Source: Candidatus Bipolaricaulota bacterium
GTDB taxonomy: Bacteria > Bipolaricaulota > Bipolaricaulia > Bipolaricaulales > Bipolaricaulaceae
Length of the DNA: 13,044 nt
Direction of reading: 5' to 3'
Assembly: GCA_021163465.1 (NCBI GenBank)
Contig: JAGGWU010000050.1
Coordinates: 1 to 13,044 of the forward strand
Shown here: positions 1 to 7,295 of the stretch, in pieces
How the letters are laid out: each line of letters opens with the position of its first letter
Position numbering within the stretch: the stretch's first letter is position 1
The notes under the pieces: generated by a model
The model's database searches: none
What the model saw: only the letters and a program-made list of their open reading frames with translations
What the model was told of the DNA's origin: nothing
Made by a program: the position numbers and the translations under genes

Positions 1-2
1 GG

Positions 3-500
3 ATTAGCCCATTCGTGCTCCTCACCCCGGCCCTGGTGGCGCTCACCTGGTGGTTGCTTCACCGTACCGCTTTGGGCCTTAGGATCCGGGCGGTGGGGGA
101 GAACCCGGTGGCCGCCGATGTGGTGGGGGTCCCGGTGGAGCGGGTGCGGCTTTTGGCGGTGGTCTTCGGCGGGGCCTTGGGGGGACTGGCCGGGGCCTTC
201 CTCAGCCTGGACTGGCTCCACACCGTGAGCCCAACCCTCCCCGCGGGCCGGGGGTTCATTGCCCTGGCCAACGTGGTGTTCAGCAAGCTCAATCCCTTCC
301 TGGCGTTGCTCGGGGGGTTCCTTTTCGGATACTTCGATGCCCTGGCGATCCAGCTGGCCTCGGTGGCCGGCTTCGGCGGGGGGGTCCCCTACCAGTTCGT
401 GCGCATGATCCCCTACATCGCCACCCTGGCGGTGGTGACCCTGGCCATCGGAAGGGCCCGCTTCCCCAAGGCCTTGGGCCAGCCCTATCGGAGGGAGTAG
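3..500 (+). CDS. ABC transporter permease, nucleoside/simple-sugar type (3' part only)
   Basis: This is the C-terminal 165 codons of an inner-membrane permease; the frame is open to the left edge, so the start is outside the window. It resembles the second permease of BmpA/NupA-type nucleoside uptake systems (YufQ/NupQ, COG1079). The family's cytoplasmic coupling-loop pattern, GLRIRAVGENPVAADVVGV, lies at about 78-134 nt. It is followed by a Gly/Ala-rich membrane segment (GGALGGLAGAFLSL) and the GRGFIALANVVFSKLNP stretch, then a final pair of hydrophobic segments ending in RARFPKALGQPYRRE. In such systems the permease pair works with a lipoprotein binding protein and a duplicated ATPase, which would lie off the left edge. 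Fold and family are clear. Substrate is inferred from the family only, and simple sugars remain possible. It is the last gene of its operon: the next gene is on the opposite strand. Confidence 0.85.
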   Translation: MSPFVLLTPALVALTWWLLHRTALGLRIRAVGENPVAADVVGVPVERVRLLAVVFGGALGGLAGAFLSLDWLHTVSPTLPAGRGFIALANVVFSKLNPFLALLGGFLFGYFDALAIQLASVAGFGGGVPYQFVRMIPYIATLAVVTLAIGRARFPKALGQPYRRE

Positions 501-534
501 CCCAGACACCGGCACGATGTCCACCAAGCCGCGG

Positions 535-558
535 AAAAAGCGGTGAAGGCCGTCCGCC
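535..558 (-). terminator. Weak candidate terminator downstream of the helicase gene
   Basis: Read on the minus strand, a short GC stem (GCGG at 557-554 pairing with CCGC at 543-540, extendable by one G-U pair) closes a loop of about 10 nt and is followed directly by five U (539-535). It lies about 50 nt after the helicase stop codon. The stem is short, so termination here is only a possibility. I see no terminator for the plus-strand permease in the 105-nt convergent gap 501-605. Confidence 0.3.
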
Positions 559-605
559 AATCGATCCTAAATCCCCACCCGCGCCCTGGGGGTCTCAGCG
601 GGGGA

Positions 606-2789
606 TCACCCGGGGCCGTAGTAGGCACTGACGTGATCCCTGGCCTCTTGTACAAGGCTCTCGGCGAGTTTCGTGCCGAAGTGGGGGAGCTTCGCGATTT
701 CCCCGGGATCGGCCTTGCTCAGCGCGAACGGATCCCTGTACCCGGCCTCGTAGAGGATCCGGGCCCGGACGCGCCCGATCCCCTTTAGCTCCACCAATGG
801 CAGGAGCTCCTCCCGCACGCCGTACCGCACGCGCCGGCGGAGCCGGGAAAGCTCCGGGAGCCGGAGGTGAAAGAGCTCGGCGATCCGCACGGCGGAATAA
901 AGGAGCCAATCGGCCGTCTCCACGATCCGGTGTAGGTCCCCGGGGCCAACCCCGAAGTCGATGTACAGCTCCTCCTCGGTCTTCTCCTCGATCCAGTTGA
1001 CCAACACCTGGGCCGTCTTCACCTCCGCCAAAAACCTCCGGAACCCCCGCTCGCCGAAGGAGGGGGTCTCTACGAACCATGTCCCCTCGGCTTCCTCCGC
1101 GAAGGCCTCGAGTTCGGGAAGGTCCCGGGAGCTCATCCGCACGTGCTCCATATCCGGAGTCGCGGCGATGAGGTGAAAGAAGGCGATGGGGAGGCGGTCC
1201 TCCCGGCGCCGGGCTTCGCGGAGGCCGTCCCGGAGGATCACGGCGGTGAGGGGGTGGATGTAAAGCCTGGCCGTCAGCATCCCGAAGTCCGTGGGGAAGA
1301 CCCTTTCCCCCTCTACCCCCACGAAACCCTCGACCTCCAAATACCGGAGGCCCCGTCGCAGAGCCTCGGCCAGCTCCCCGGGGTCGAACTGCCGCGCGAA
1401 CAGGGTCAACGAGAAGAACGCTGGGATGTCCCGCAACGCCCTTACGTACCTCGCGGCGATCACCCCGAGCAGATGGAACAGGAGCGCCCCTTCCTGGGCG
1501 AGCTGGGAGCGGATCTCCTCCGGGGGGGCGAGCACGTAGCGGGAAAGGAGCTCTCCCACCTCCTCCTCGTTCTTGGCGATGAGGATCGCCTCGCCATAGG
1601 GGTCCAGGCCCGGTCTCCCCGCCCTCCCTGCCATCTGGTGGTATTCCAATGTGGGGATGTAGCTTGATCCGTGCAGCGGATCATAACGCCGTACGTCCCG
1701 CACCACTACCCGGCGGGCAGGGAGGTTCACCCCCGCGGCCAAGGTGGTAGTGGTGCAGAGGACCTTGAGCAGCCTCTTCCGAAACGCCTCCTCTACCAGT
1801 CGGCGGTGCCCGGCCGGAAGGCCGGCGTGGTGGAAGGCGACCCCGGAGGGGAGGCACTTCGTCAGTTCCACCGATAGGGAGGTCTTTCCCTCTACCTCCC
1901 CTTGGATCTCCGCGGCGAGCCGCGAGAGTTCCCGGGATTCCCGTTCGGTGAGGAGCCCGCCCACGTGACGGGAGAGCTTACGCGCCGCGGCCTGGGCGGA
2001 GCGCCGCGTGGACACGAAGACAAGGACCTGTCCCCCTTCCCGCACGGAATCCAGGGCCAGGGCCACCAGGGGTTCGTGCCGCCCCCCTTCTTCCAGTTCC
2101 CTTGGGGGCTCCCCGGGGAAGCAGAGTCTCCCCTCCCAGAAGATTCCCTTCCGTAGCGGGACAGGCCGGAAATCGCTCACCACCGCCTCGGCCCCGAGCC
2201 ATCCCGCGATTTCCTCGGGGTTTCCGACGGTGGCCGAAAGCGCGAGCAACTGTAGCCCCGGGCGTTCCCTCCGGAGGGCCGATAATAGGATCTCCAGGGT
2301 GGGGCCCCTGTACGGATCCCCCAAGAGGTGCACCTCGTCGACCACCACGAGCTCCAGGCCCCGGAAGAACCACCCCGGCCGTTGCCGCATGATGGAGTCC
2401 GCCCGCTCGTTTGTGAGGATGAGGACATCATACGAGGCCAAGTGTGGATCAGCGCGATCGAAGTCCCCCGTGGAAATGCCGACCTTGAGTCCGTGCGGCG
2501 AGAAGAGCTCCCGGAAGCTCTGGAACTTCTCCCCGGCCAGGGCCCGTAGCGGCACCAGATACACGGATCGTCCCCCGCGGACGAGGGCCACATGCAGCAT
2601 GAGGAGCTCCGCCACCAGGGTCTTCCCCGAAGCGGTGGGGGCGGCAAGCACAAGGCTCCTCCCCTCGGTGACCCCGCTCTTGAGCGCCGCCTCCTGGGGC
2701 GGGTAAAGCTTTCCGATCCCCCGCTTCCGATAGGACTCGGCCACCCACGTCGGAAGCCCGAGGAGCTTACAGATCTCGGCGATATCCAT
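606..2789 (-). CDS. hel308: Hel308-type superfamily 2 DNA helicase
   Basis: ATP-dependent 3'-5' DNA helicase of the Ski2-like/Hel308 family, 727 aa, close to the usual archaeal length. Motifs in order: Q-motif-like LYPPQ (28-32), Walker A APTASGKT (50-57), Ia VPLRALA (79-85), TNERAD (126-131), II DEVH (151-154), III SAT (185-187), IV VFVSTRRSA (257-265), GVAFHHAGL (316-324), V TTTLAAGVNLPAR (347-359) and VI QMAGRAGRPG (385-394). The Hel308 ratchet-domain signature is present: GVGPGDLHRIVETADWLLYS at about 613-632. A C-terminal helix-hairpin-helix domain (LVELKGIGRVRARILYEAG, 665-683) completes the family's five-domain plan. Archaeal Hel308 remodels stalled forks; that role is inferred here. 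The gene is monocistronic and divergent from the NEW3/ABC operon. The ATG at 2789 has no Shine-Dalgarno, but a -10-like ATTTTA/TAAAAT lies 8 nt upstream, so translation may be leaderless. All catalytic motifs are intact. The family is rare in bacteria, which makes transfer from archaea or a deep lineage plausible. Confidence 0.93.
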   Translation of the reverse strand: MDIAEICKLLGLPTWVAESYRKRGIGKLYPPQEAALKSGVTEGRSLVLAAPTASGKTLVAELLMLHVALVRGGRSVYLVPLRALAGEKFQSFRELFSPHGLKVGISTGDFDRADPHLASYDVLILTNERADSIMRQRPGWFFRGLELVVVDEVHLLGDPYRGPTLEILLSALRRERPGLQLLALSATVGNPEEIAGWLGAEAVVSDFRPVPLRKGIFWEGRLCFPGEPPRELEEGGRHEPLVALALDSVREGGQVLVFVSTRRSAQAAARKLSRHVGGLLTERESRELSRLAAEIQGEVEGKTSLSVELTKCLPSGVAFHHAGLPAGHRRLVEEAFRKRLLKVLCTTTTLAAGVNLPARRVVVRDVRRYDPLHGSSYIPTLEYHQMAGRAGRPGLDPYGEAILIAKNEEEVGELLSRYVLAPPEEIRSQLAQEGALLFHLLGVIAARYVRALRDIPAFFSLTLFARQFDPGELAEALRRGLRYLEVEGFVGVEGERVFPTDFGMLTARLYIHPLTAVILRDGLREARRREDRLPIAFFHLIAATPDMEHVRMSSRDLPELEAFAEEAEGTWFVETPSFGERGFRRFLAEVKTAQVLVNWIEEKTEEELYIDFGVGPGDLHRIVETADWLLYSAVRIAELFHLRLPELSRLRRRVRYGVREELLPLVELKGIGRVRARILYEAGYRDPFALSKADPGEIAKLPHFGTKLAESLVQEARDHVSAYYGPG

Positions 2790-2797
2790 TCCGGACC

Positions 2798-2803
2798 ATT
2801 TTA
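2798..2803 (-). promoter_or_regulatory. Candidate -10 element for the helicase gene
   Basis: On the minus strand TAAAAT (5 of 6 matches to TATAAT) ends 8 nt before the helicase ATG. No convincing -35 hexamer lies 16-19 nt further upstream, so the call rests on the -10 and on the absence of a ribosome-binding site. If used, transcription would begin at or next to the start codon. Confidence 0.35.
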
Positions 2804-2813
2804 GCCAAACCCC

Positions 2814-2844
2814 TTGACTGGAGCGCCTCTTTGGCCCTTAAAAT
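2814..2844 (+). promoter_or_regulatory. Candidate sigma70-type promoter of the NEW3/ABC operon
   Basis: TTGACT at 2814-2819 (5 of 6 to consensus) is followed after 19 nt by TAAAAT at 2839-2844 (5 of 6). The spacer is two bases longer than optimal. The expected start near 2851 would give a leader of about 45 nt ending in a strong ribosome-binding site (AGGAGG at 2884-2889, then GGGAGGA up to the ATG at 2895). It lies in the divergent gap with the helicase gene. Confidence 0.5.
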
Positions 2845-2894
2845 TGGGCAGCTTCTTGAGGGCACATGGAAAAACCCTGCAATAGGAGGGAGGA

Positions 2895-4115
2895 ATGAGG
2901 AAAAAGCTCGTTTTTGCCTGTCTCCTTGCGTTCGCTTTGGTGGGAGCGGCTCAGGAGCTTAAGCGCGATTTCGCCTTCTATGTCACTTACCCCCATATCG
3001 TTCTCCCCGAAGGAAAGGACGTGAACCTGGACGTCGTTCTCGTCAATTATGGTGAAAATCCGGAGGAAATCGTTTTCGAGATCTCGGGGCCGGAGGACTG
3101 GAACCCACGGCTTGAGACCTCGAGCTATCCCCGTACCCAGATCATGGGGCTCTACCTCCTGCCGGGTGAGGACAACAAGGTCACCGTCAAGTTTCGGGCC
3201 AAGCCCCCGGATGAAGCGGAGTCCGGCGATTACGCCTTCGAGCTGGTGGCCCGCACCAAGGATGGGACCATCGAAAAGAAGGCCGCCGTGGTGGTGACTT
3301 ATGAGCGGGAGAAGGTGGAAACCACGGAAGAGGAGGAAGTAAAGGGCCTCACCCTCACGGTGGACTATCCCGCCCTGGAGAACCCCGCCGGGGAGAGGTT
3401 CGAGTTCGAGATCCAGATAAAGAACGAAGCCGATGAGGAAAGGGTCGTGGAGCTCAAAGGCCAGGTTCCCATCGGTTGGCAAGCTTATTTCACCCCGCGC
3501 TGGAAGGATCAACGGATCACCTCCATCAAGGTGGGGAAAAACTCCTCAGAGTGGATAAAATTTGTGGTCACACCACCTTTCGGAGCGGAAAAAGGGGAGT
3601 ATCCACTGACCTTCGTGGCCAGTGCGGGGGAAGTGGAGGCCAAGCTCGATCTCAAGGCCGTGATCACCGGGACCTACGAACTTCGCTTGGGAAGCGAAGC
3701 TGAGGTCTTCGGAAAGGGAGATACCCGCAACATCAAGGCCACCGCGGGAAAGGAGCGGGTGTTCAAGCTTTACATCTGGAACGAGGGTTCCGCTCCCATC
3801 ACCGATATCGATTTTTATGCCTCCAAGCCCAAGGGCTGGGAGGTCAGCTTCAAGCCAGAAAGGCTCGAGTCGTTGGAGCCGCTCGCCCAGACCCTCAAGC
3901 CCGAGGTGGTGGAGGTAATCGTCAAGCCCAAGGAGCGGGCCATCCCCGGCGACTATGAGGTCAACATCACCGCCGCCGGCAAGGAGGACCGCGAGTCCCT
4001 GAAGCTCCGGGTGACCGTGGGCGCGGCCATGAGCTGGGGTTGGGTCGGGGTTGCGGTGATCGTGGTCGTAGTGGCCGGGCTCACGGGGATCTTCGTCAGG
4101 CTCGGGAGGCGCTGA
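2895..4115 (+). CDS. Exported, membrane-anchored protein with three NEW3/Ig-like repeats
   Basis: 406-aa protein of the NEW3-domain type (COG1470-like). Residues 1-19 form a signal peptide (MRKK, hydrophobic core, VGAAQ, cleavage likely after A19). Residues 381-401 are a single transmembrane helix (WVGVAVIVVVVAGLTGIFV), followed by the short basic tail RLGRR. Between them lie three all-beta repeats of about 110 residues (roughly 22-135, 150-257, 262-375). Each has the pattern of a hydrophobic strand, a conserved GW/DW (EDWNPRL, IGWQAYF, KGWEVSF), Pro-containing strands and a terminal GDY/GEY strand (GDYAFEL 111-117, GEYPLTF 234-240, GDYEVNI 352-358). An acidic linker (TTEEEEV) separates repeats 1 and 2. 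The protein is therefore an extracytoplasmic stalk anchored at its C terminus. It is translationally coupled to the ATPase gene (TGATG overlap), so it is probably an accessory or sensing/adhesion subunit of that ABC-2 transporter. Ligand unknown. Confidence 0.85.
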   Translation: MRKKLVFACLLAFALVGAAQELKRDFAFYVTYPHIVLPEGKDVNLDVVLVNYGENPEEIVFEISGPEDWNPRLETSSYPRTQIMGLYLLPGEDNKVTVKFRAKPPDEAESGDYAFELVARTKDGTIEKKAAVVVTYEREKVETTEEEEVKGLTLTVDYPALENPAGERFEFEIQIKNEADEERVVELKGQVPIGWQAYFTPRWKDQRITSIKVGKNSSEWIKFVVTPPFGAEKGEYPLTFVASAGEVEAKLDLKAVITGTYELRLGSEAEVFGKGDTRNIKATAGKERVFKLYIWNEGSAPITDIDFYASKPKGWEVSFKPERLESLEPLAQTLKPEVVEVIVKPKERAIPGDYEVNITAAGKEDRESLKLRVTVGAAMSWGWVGVAVIVVVVAGLTGIFVRLGRR

Positions 4116-5041
4116 TGGGCCTGGTGGTGGAGGCGAAAGGCCTCAAGAAGTACTACGACGGGGTCAAGGCGGTGGACGGACTTGACCTCGAGATCGGTGA
4201 GGGCGAGATCTACGGCCTCCTCGGCCCCAACGGCGCCGGGAAGACCACCACCATCCTCATCCTCCTCGGCCTCACCGAGCCCACCGCCGGGGAGGTCAAG
4301 GTCCTCGGCTACGATCCGACCCGGGAGCCCCTCAAGGTGAAGCGCCTCACCGGCTACCTCCCCGAGAACCTCGGCTTCTACGATGATCTCTCCGCCCGGG
4401 AAAACCTCCTCTACACTGCCCACCTCAACCGTATCCCCGAAAAGGAGGCGAAAAAGCGGGTGGCCGAAGTCCTGGAGATCGTGGGCCTGTCGGACGTGGC
4501 CGAGCGTCCGGTCAGGGCGTTTTCCCGGGGGATGCGGCAGCGGCTGGGGATCGCGGATGTCCTCCTCAAGGACCCCAAGTTCGTGATCCTGGACGAGCCC
4601 ACCTCCGGGATCGACCCCGAGGGAGCACAGCAGATCTTGGAGATGATCGTGCACCTGCGGGATGAGAAGGGGATGACCATCATGCTTTCGTCCCACCTCC
4701 TCCATCAGGTGCAGCGGATCTGCGACCGGGTGGGGATCATCCACCGGGGAAGGCTGGTGGCCCAGGGGACCCTGGGGGAGCTCGGCGCCGTGGTGGAGGA
4801 AGGCGCATGCCTCTTCGAGGTGAGGACCTCCAGGGTGGACGAGGCGCTCCTCGGCGCCCTGCGGGGGATCGAGGGCGTTACCTCTGTGGAGGCGGAGGGG
4901 GAGCTCATAAGGATCAAGGCCACCACCGACGTGCGGCCCCGGATCGCCCGTGCCGTGATCGAGTCCGGGGCGGAACTGGTGGAGCTCAAGGGCCACACCT
5001 ACACCCTGGAGGAGATCTACCTCCGTTACTTCCAGGAGTGA
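4115..5041 (+). CDS. ABC-2 type transporter ATP-binding protein
   Basis: 308-aa ATPase of an ABC-2 exporter (CcmA/NatA/NosF-like, COG1131). Walker A GPNGAGKT 37-44, Q-loop region around YLPENLGFYDDLSARENL 81-98, signature FSRGMRQR 136-143 (a variant of LSGGQ with R at the third position), Walker B VILDEP 157-162, D-loop SGID 164-167, and switch His 194 in SSHLLHQV. A C-terminal extension of about 90 residues after the nucleotide-binding domain (to TLEEIYLRYFQE) is typical of ABC-2 ATPases. The start is the ATG at 4115 because its A is shared with the TGA of the preceding gene and GGGAGG lies at 4104-4109; longer in-frame starts would overlap the preceding gene deeply. It powers the permease encoded 3 nt downstream. 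The transported substrate cannot be read from the sequence. Confidence 0.93.
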   Translation: MGLVVEAKGLKKYYDGVKAVDGLDLEIGEGEIYGLLGPNGAGKTTTILILLGLTEPTAGEVKVLGYDPTREPLKVKRLTGYLPENLGFYDDLSARENLLYTAHLNRIPEKEAKKRVAEVLEIVGLSDVAERPVRAFSRGMRQRLGIADVLLKDPKFVILDEPTSGIDPEGAQQILEMIVHLRDEKGMTIMLSSHLLHQVQRICDRVGIIHRGRLVAQGTLGELGAVVEEGACLFEVRTSRVDEALLGALRGIEGVTSVEAEGELIRIKATTDVRPRIARAVIESGAELVELKGHTYTLEEIYLRYFQE

Positions 5042-5044
5042 ACC

Positions 5045-5971
5045 ATGACCGCCGTATTTTGGAAGGAGCTAGCGGATCATCTGGGAAGCAGACGGTTCGT
5101 GATCTTCTTCTTCCTCATCCTCATCGTGGGCGGGGCGTCGGCGTACCTGGCGGCCCAAGCCCTTTCCGGACGGGAAACGGCCTCGGAGTTCATCTATCTC
5201 AACCTCTTCACCGTAAGCGGCGGAGGCCTCCCCTCGTTCCTGGGGTTCCTGGCGTTCTTCGGGCCCCTGATCGGGGTGGTGCTCGGGTTCGACGCCGTAA
5301 ACAGCGAGTTCAACCGGGGGACAGCATCCCGGGTGCTCTCGCAGCCCATCTACCGCGACTGGTGGATCAACGGGAAGTTCCTCGCCGGCTTCACCGCCTT
5401 GGCCATCGCCGTGGCGAGCATCATCCTCATCATCGTGGGACTGGGCCTCTATATCTTCGGCTTCCCCCCGAACGGGGTGGAGATCTCCCGGATCGCGATG
5501 TTCTTCGTGATAAGCGTGATCTACCTCGGGTTCTGGCTGAGTTTGGGGATCCTCTTTTCCATCGTGTTCCGCCAGACGGCCACCTCTGCCCTGGCCTCCA
5601 TCGCGTTGTGGCTCTTCTTTACGCTGTTTTTGTACATGCTCGCGGGGCTCATCGCCGACCAGGTGGCGCCGATAAAGCCCGGGGTGAGCGCCGATGTCTT
5701 CGCCAAGCACGAATCCATCCGGGATCTGGTGCTCCGGTTTTCCCCGGTGGCCCTCTACGAAGAGGCCACCACCGCCATCCTCATCCCCAGTTACCGTGGC
5801 CTGGGGATCGCCGCCCTTCTGCAGGAGGCCGCGGTACCGACGAGCCCGCTGCCCCTTGGCCAGAGCCTCCTCATCGTGTGGCCCCAGTTGGTGAGCTTGG
5901 TGGCGCTCACCTCCGTGTGTTTCGCCATTTCCTACGTGATCTTCATGCGCCGGGAGATCCGTTCCACGTAG
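5045..5971 (+). CDS. ABC-2 type transporter permease
   Basis: 308-aa integral membrane subunit of the NosY/ABC2_membrane_2 type. Six hydrophobic segments are visible at about residues 18-38, 64-84, 114-138, 150-175, 183-205 and 273-300, with an amphipathic N-terminal helix (FWKELADHLGSRRF) that marks the family. The cytoplasmic coupling motif FDAVNSEFNRGTASRVLSQP (82-101), followed by YRDWWINGKFLAG, is the classic 'E..RGT...LLSQPV.R....GK' region. A large periplasmic loop lies at about 206-272. The start codon is 3 nt after the ATPase stop, with CAGGAG just upstream inside the ATPase gene. A strong terminator follows after 9 nt, so this is the last gene of a three-gene operon. The role is export or membrane remodelling together with the ATPase and the NEW3 protein; substrate unknown. 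Confidence 0.9.
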   Translation: MTAVFWKELADHLGSRRFVIFFFLILIVGGASAYLAAQALSGRETASEFIYLNLFTVSGGGLPSFLGFLAFFGPLIGVVLGFDAVNSEFNRGTASRVLSQPIYRDWWINGKFLAGFTALAIAVASIILIIVGLGLYIFGFPPNGVEISRIAMFFVISVIYLGFWLSLGILFSIVFRQTATSALASIALWLFFTLFLYMLAGLIADQVAPIKPGVSADVFAKHESIRDLVLRFSPVALYEEATTAILIPSYRGLGIAALLQEAAVPTSPLPLGQSLLIVWPQLVSLVALTSVCFAISYVIFMRREIRST

Positions 5972-5980
5972 GGCTGACGG

Positions 5981-6004
5981 GCGCCGGGGAACCGGCGCTT
6001 TTTT
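5981..6004 (+). terminator. Intrinsic terminator of the NEW3/ABC operon
   Basis: A perfect 7-bp stem (GCGCCGG 5981-5987 with CCGGCGC 5992-5998), a GGAA tetraloop and six T (5999-6004). It starts 10 nt after the permease stop. It abuts the stop codon of the oppositely oriented DUF488 gene (6005) and has no T-tract on the other strand, so it serves only the plus-strand operon. Confidence 0.92.
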
Positions 6005-6445
6005 CTAAAGGAGCGGGGATTCCTCGACACGGGATTTTCCGGGACCGAGGATGTGGATCACCCGGAAGCCCCGGGCCGCCAAGGCGGCGGCGATGTAGCG
6101 GCGGTGGCAGCCCCGGGGGTCCCGCTCGGCGCACATGATCGCCGTCTTGCCCTGCACTGCCAGCTCTTCCAGCCTCCCCAAACCCCGGCGGAACCCCTCC
6201 GTCTCCGTATAGGCCTCATACCCCCCGCGGCGGTATCCGCCCAGTTCCTCTCCCAAGAAGACGTACTCGATCCCCGCTTCCTTTAGGGCCGGTCCCAGGT
6301 TTTCCCGGGAGAAATGGGGGTGTTTCTTGGAGGTAGGAAACCGGCGCACATCGGCCACGATCTCGATCCCCCAACTCCTCAGAAGCTCGAGGAACTCCCC
6401 CATGGAGAGGTTCGAATGTCCCAGGGTGTAGATCTCCCTTGCCAC
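6005..6445 (-). CDS. DUF488 family protein
   Basis: 146-aa cytoplasmic protein of the DUF488 family, function unestablished. Recognisable motifs: IYTLGHS (5-11), DVRRFPTS (32-39), HFS (44-46), YVFLGEELGGYRRGGY (61-76) and the C-terminal CAERDPRGCHRRYIA (105-119), with paired Cys and His residues that look like an active or metal-binding site. The start is GTG at 6445: the frame stays open far upstream by chance, but homology begins at REIYTLGHS and the upstream stretch lies under the divergent regulator gene and its promoter. There is no Shine-Dalgarno; TATGCT 6 nt before the GTG could be a -10 of a leaderless message (weak). Its stop touches the terminator of the converging ABC operon. Length is in the usual range of 120-180 aa. 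No functional link with the neighbours is visible. Confidence 0.85.
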   Translation of the reverse strand: MAREIYTLGHSNLSMGEFLELLRSWGIEIVADVRRFPTSKKHPHFSRENLGPALKEAGIEYVFLGEELGGYRRGGYEAYTETEGFRRGLGRLEELAVQGKTAIMCAERDPRGCHRRYIAAALAARGFRVIHILGPGKSRVEESPLL

Positions 6446-6499
6446 AACGAAAGCATACCGGTCTCGCTGGGGATTTCGAGCGCCCCCGCGGGCGGAATC

Positions 6500-6528
6500 T
6501 TGCGGCGGGTTTGGGATAACGGTATATT
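6500..6528 (+). promoter_or_regulatory. Promoter of the regulator/carbamate kinase operon
   Basis: TTGCGG (6500-6505) and TATATT (6523-6528) separated by an ideal 17 nt. The -10 ends 10 nt before the ATG of the regulator (6539), so the transcript would start at or a few nt before the start codon and would lack a Shine-Dalgarno. A palindrome overlapping the last two bases of the -10 (see the operator) suggests repression at this site. Confidence 0.6.
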
Positions 6529-6537
6529 GTCTGACAG
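6527..6537 (+). promoter_or_regulatory. Candidate FadR-subfamily operator (autoregulation)
   Basis: TTGTCTGACAG contains the perfect inverted repeat TGTC-T-GACA (6528-6536). It fits the FadR-subfamily GntR consensus TNGTNNNACNA at all fixed positions but the last. It covers the end of the -10 and the probable transcription start, so a bound regulator would block polymerase. The regulator gene begins 2 nt later, so autorepression is the simplest reading. Confidence 0.5.
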
Positions 6538-6538
6538 C

Positions 6539-7279
6539 ATGACTGCCAAACCTATCCGCGAGGAGATGTCCCAGCTCATACAGCCGGTGCGTCCCACCAA
6601 GGTGTCGGCCCAGGTGGCCGAACAGATCATCCGCCTCATCAAGGAGGGGGTCTTCAAGGTGGGTGAACGCCTCCCCTCCGAAAAGGAATTGGCCGAACTT
6701 ATGGGGGTATCGCGGGCATCCGTCCGCGAGGCCCTGGCGGCCCTTGAGGCGGTGGGGATCGTGGAGGCCAAGGTAGGCCGGGGGAACTTCGTGCGCCGCA
6801 GCCCCGTGGGGGAGGAAGAGGCAGAGCCCCTTGTGGTCTTGGAATCCGAAGCCGGATGCCTGGAGATCATGGAGGCCCGCGGGGCCTTCGATCCCGTGGT
6901 GGCCTCCCTCGCTGCCCGATACGCCACCAAGGAGGACGTCACCAAACTCAGGAGCATATACGAGGCCATGCTCTCCCTCGCCCGGGCAAACGACTTCGAA
7001 CGCTACTTCTCCCTGGATAAAGAGTTCCACTGCGCCCTGGCCGAGGCGACCCACAACCGCTTGATCATCGCGGTGATGAGGCTTTTGGTGGAGACCATGG
7101 ACCAGAAGGTCTACCGGGAGTTTGCCCGTAACTTTTACATGAACACCCCCAAGGAGCTCGAGCGGGTGGCGGAGATCCACGGGAAGGTCCTGGAGGCCGT
7201 CGCTGCCGGGGATCCCCGGGCCGCCGCCCGCAGGATGAGGAACCATTGGGAAAGGATGCGCAAGGTGTATGAAGCGTAG
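6539..7279 (+). CDS. GntR-family transcriptional regulator, FadR/FCD subfamily
   Basis: 246-aa DNA-binding regulator. The N-terminal winged helix-turn-helix occupies about 22-87 (VAEQIIRLIKEGVFKVGERLPSEKELAELMGVSRASVREALAALEAVGIV pattern, with wing AKVGRGNFV). The C-terminal all-helical FCD ligand domain spans about 105-238. The four residues that bind metal in FCD proteins are present: Asp160 and His164 (SLDKEFH), His214 (EIHGKVLEA) and His236 (MRNHWERM). Such domains usually bind small carboxylic acids or sugar acids through the metal, so the inducer is probably an acid related to the substrate of the operon. The ATG at 6539 is preferred because it sits just behind a good promoter; ATG 6566 is an alternative, but its purine-rich stretch touches the codon. 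Carbamate kinase follows after 16 nt in the same direction, so the regulator is the operon's first gene and the likely local controller. Confidence 0.92.
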   Translation: MTAKPIREEMSQLIQPVRPTKVSAQVAEQIIRLIKEGVFKVGERLPSEKELAELMGVSRASVREALAALEAVGIVEAKVGRGNFVRRSPVGEEEAEPLVVLESEAGCLEIMEARGAFDPVVASLAARYATKEDVTKLRSIYEAMLSLARANDFERYFSLDKEFHCALAEATHNRLIIAVMRLLVETMDQKVYREFARNFYMNTPKELERVAEIHGKVLEAVAAGDPRAAARRMRNHWERMRKVYEA

Positions 7280-7295
7280 GGAAAGGAGGCCGGGC

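Noticed and set aside
4807..6138. Plus-strand 443-codon open frame overlapping the ATPase and permease genes
   Set aside because: It is a frame-shifted reading of both genes, very rich in Arg, Gly and Pro, with no family motif.
7269..7295. ATG start for carbamate kinase nine codons upstream
   Set aside because: It overlaps the regulator's last codons and has no ribosome-binding site, whereas GTG 7296 has AAAGGAGG at proper distance and begins at the conserved N terminus.
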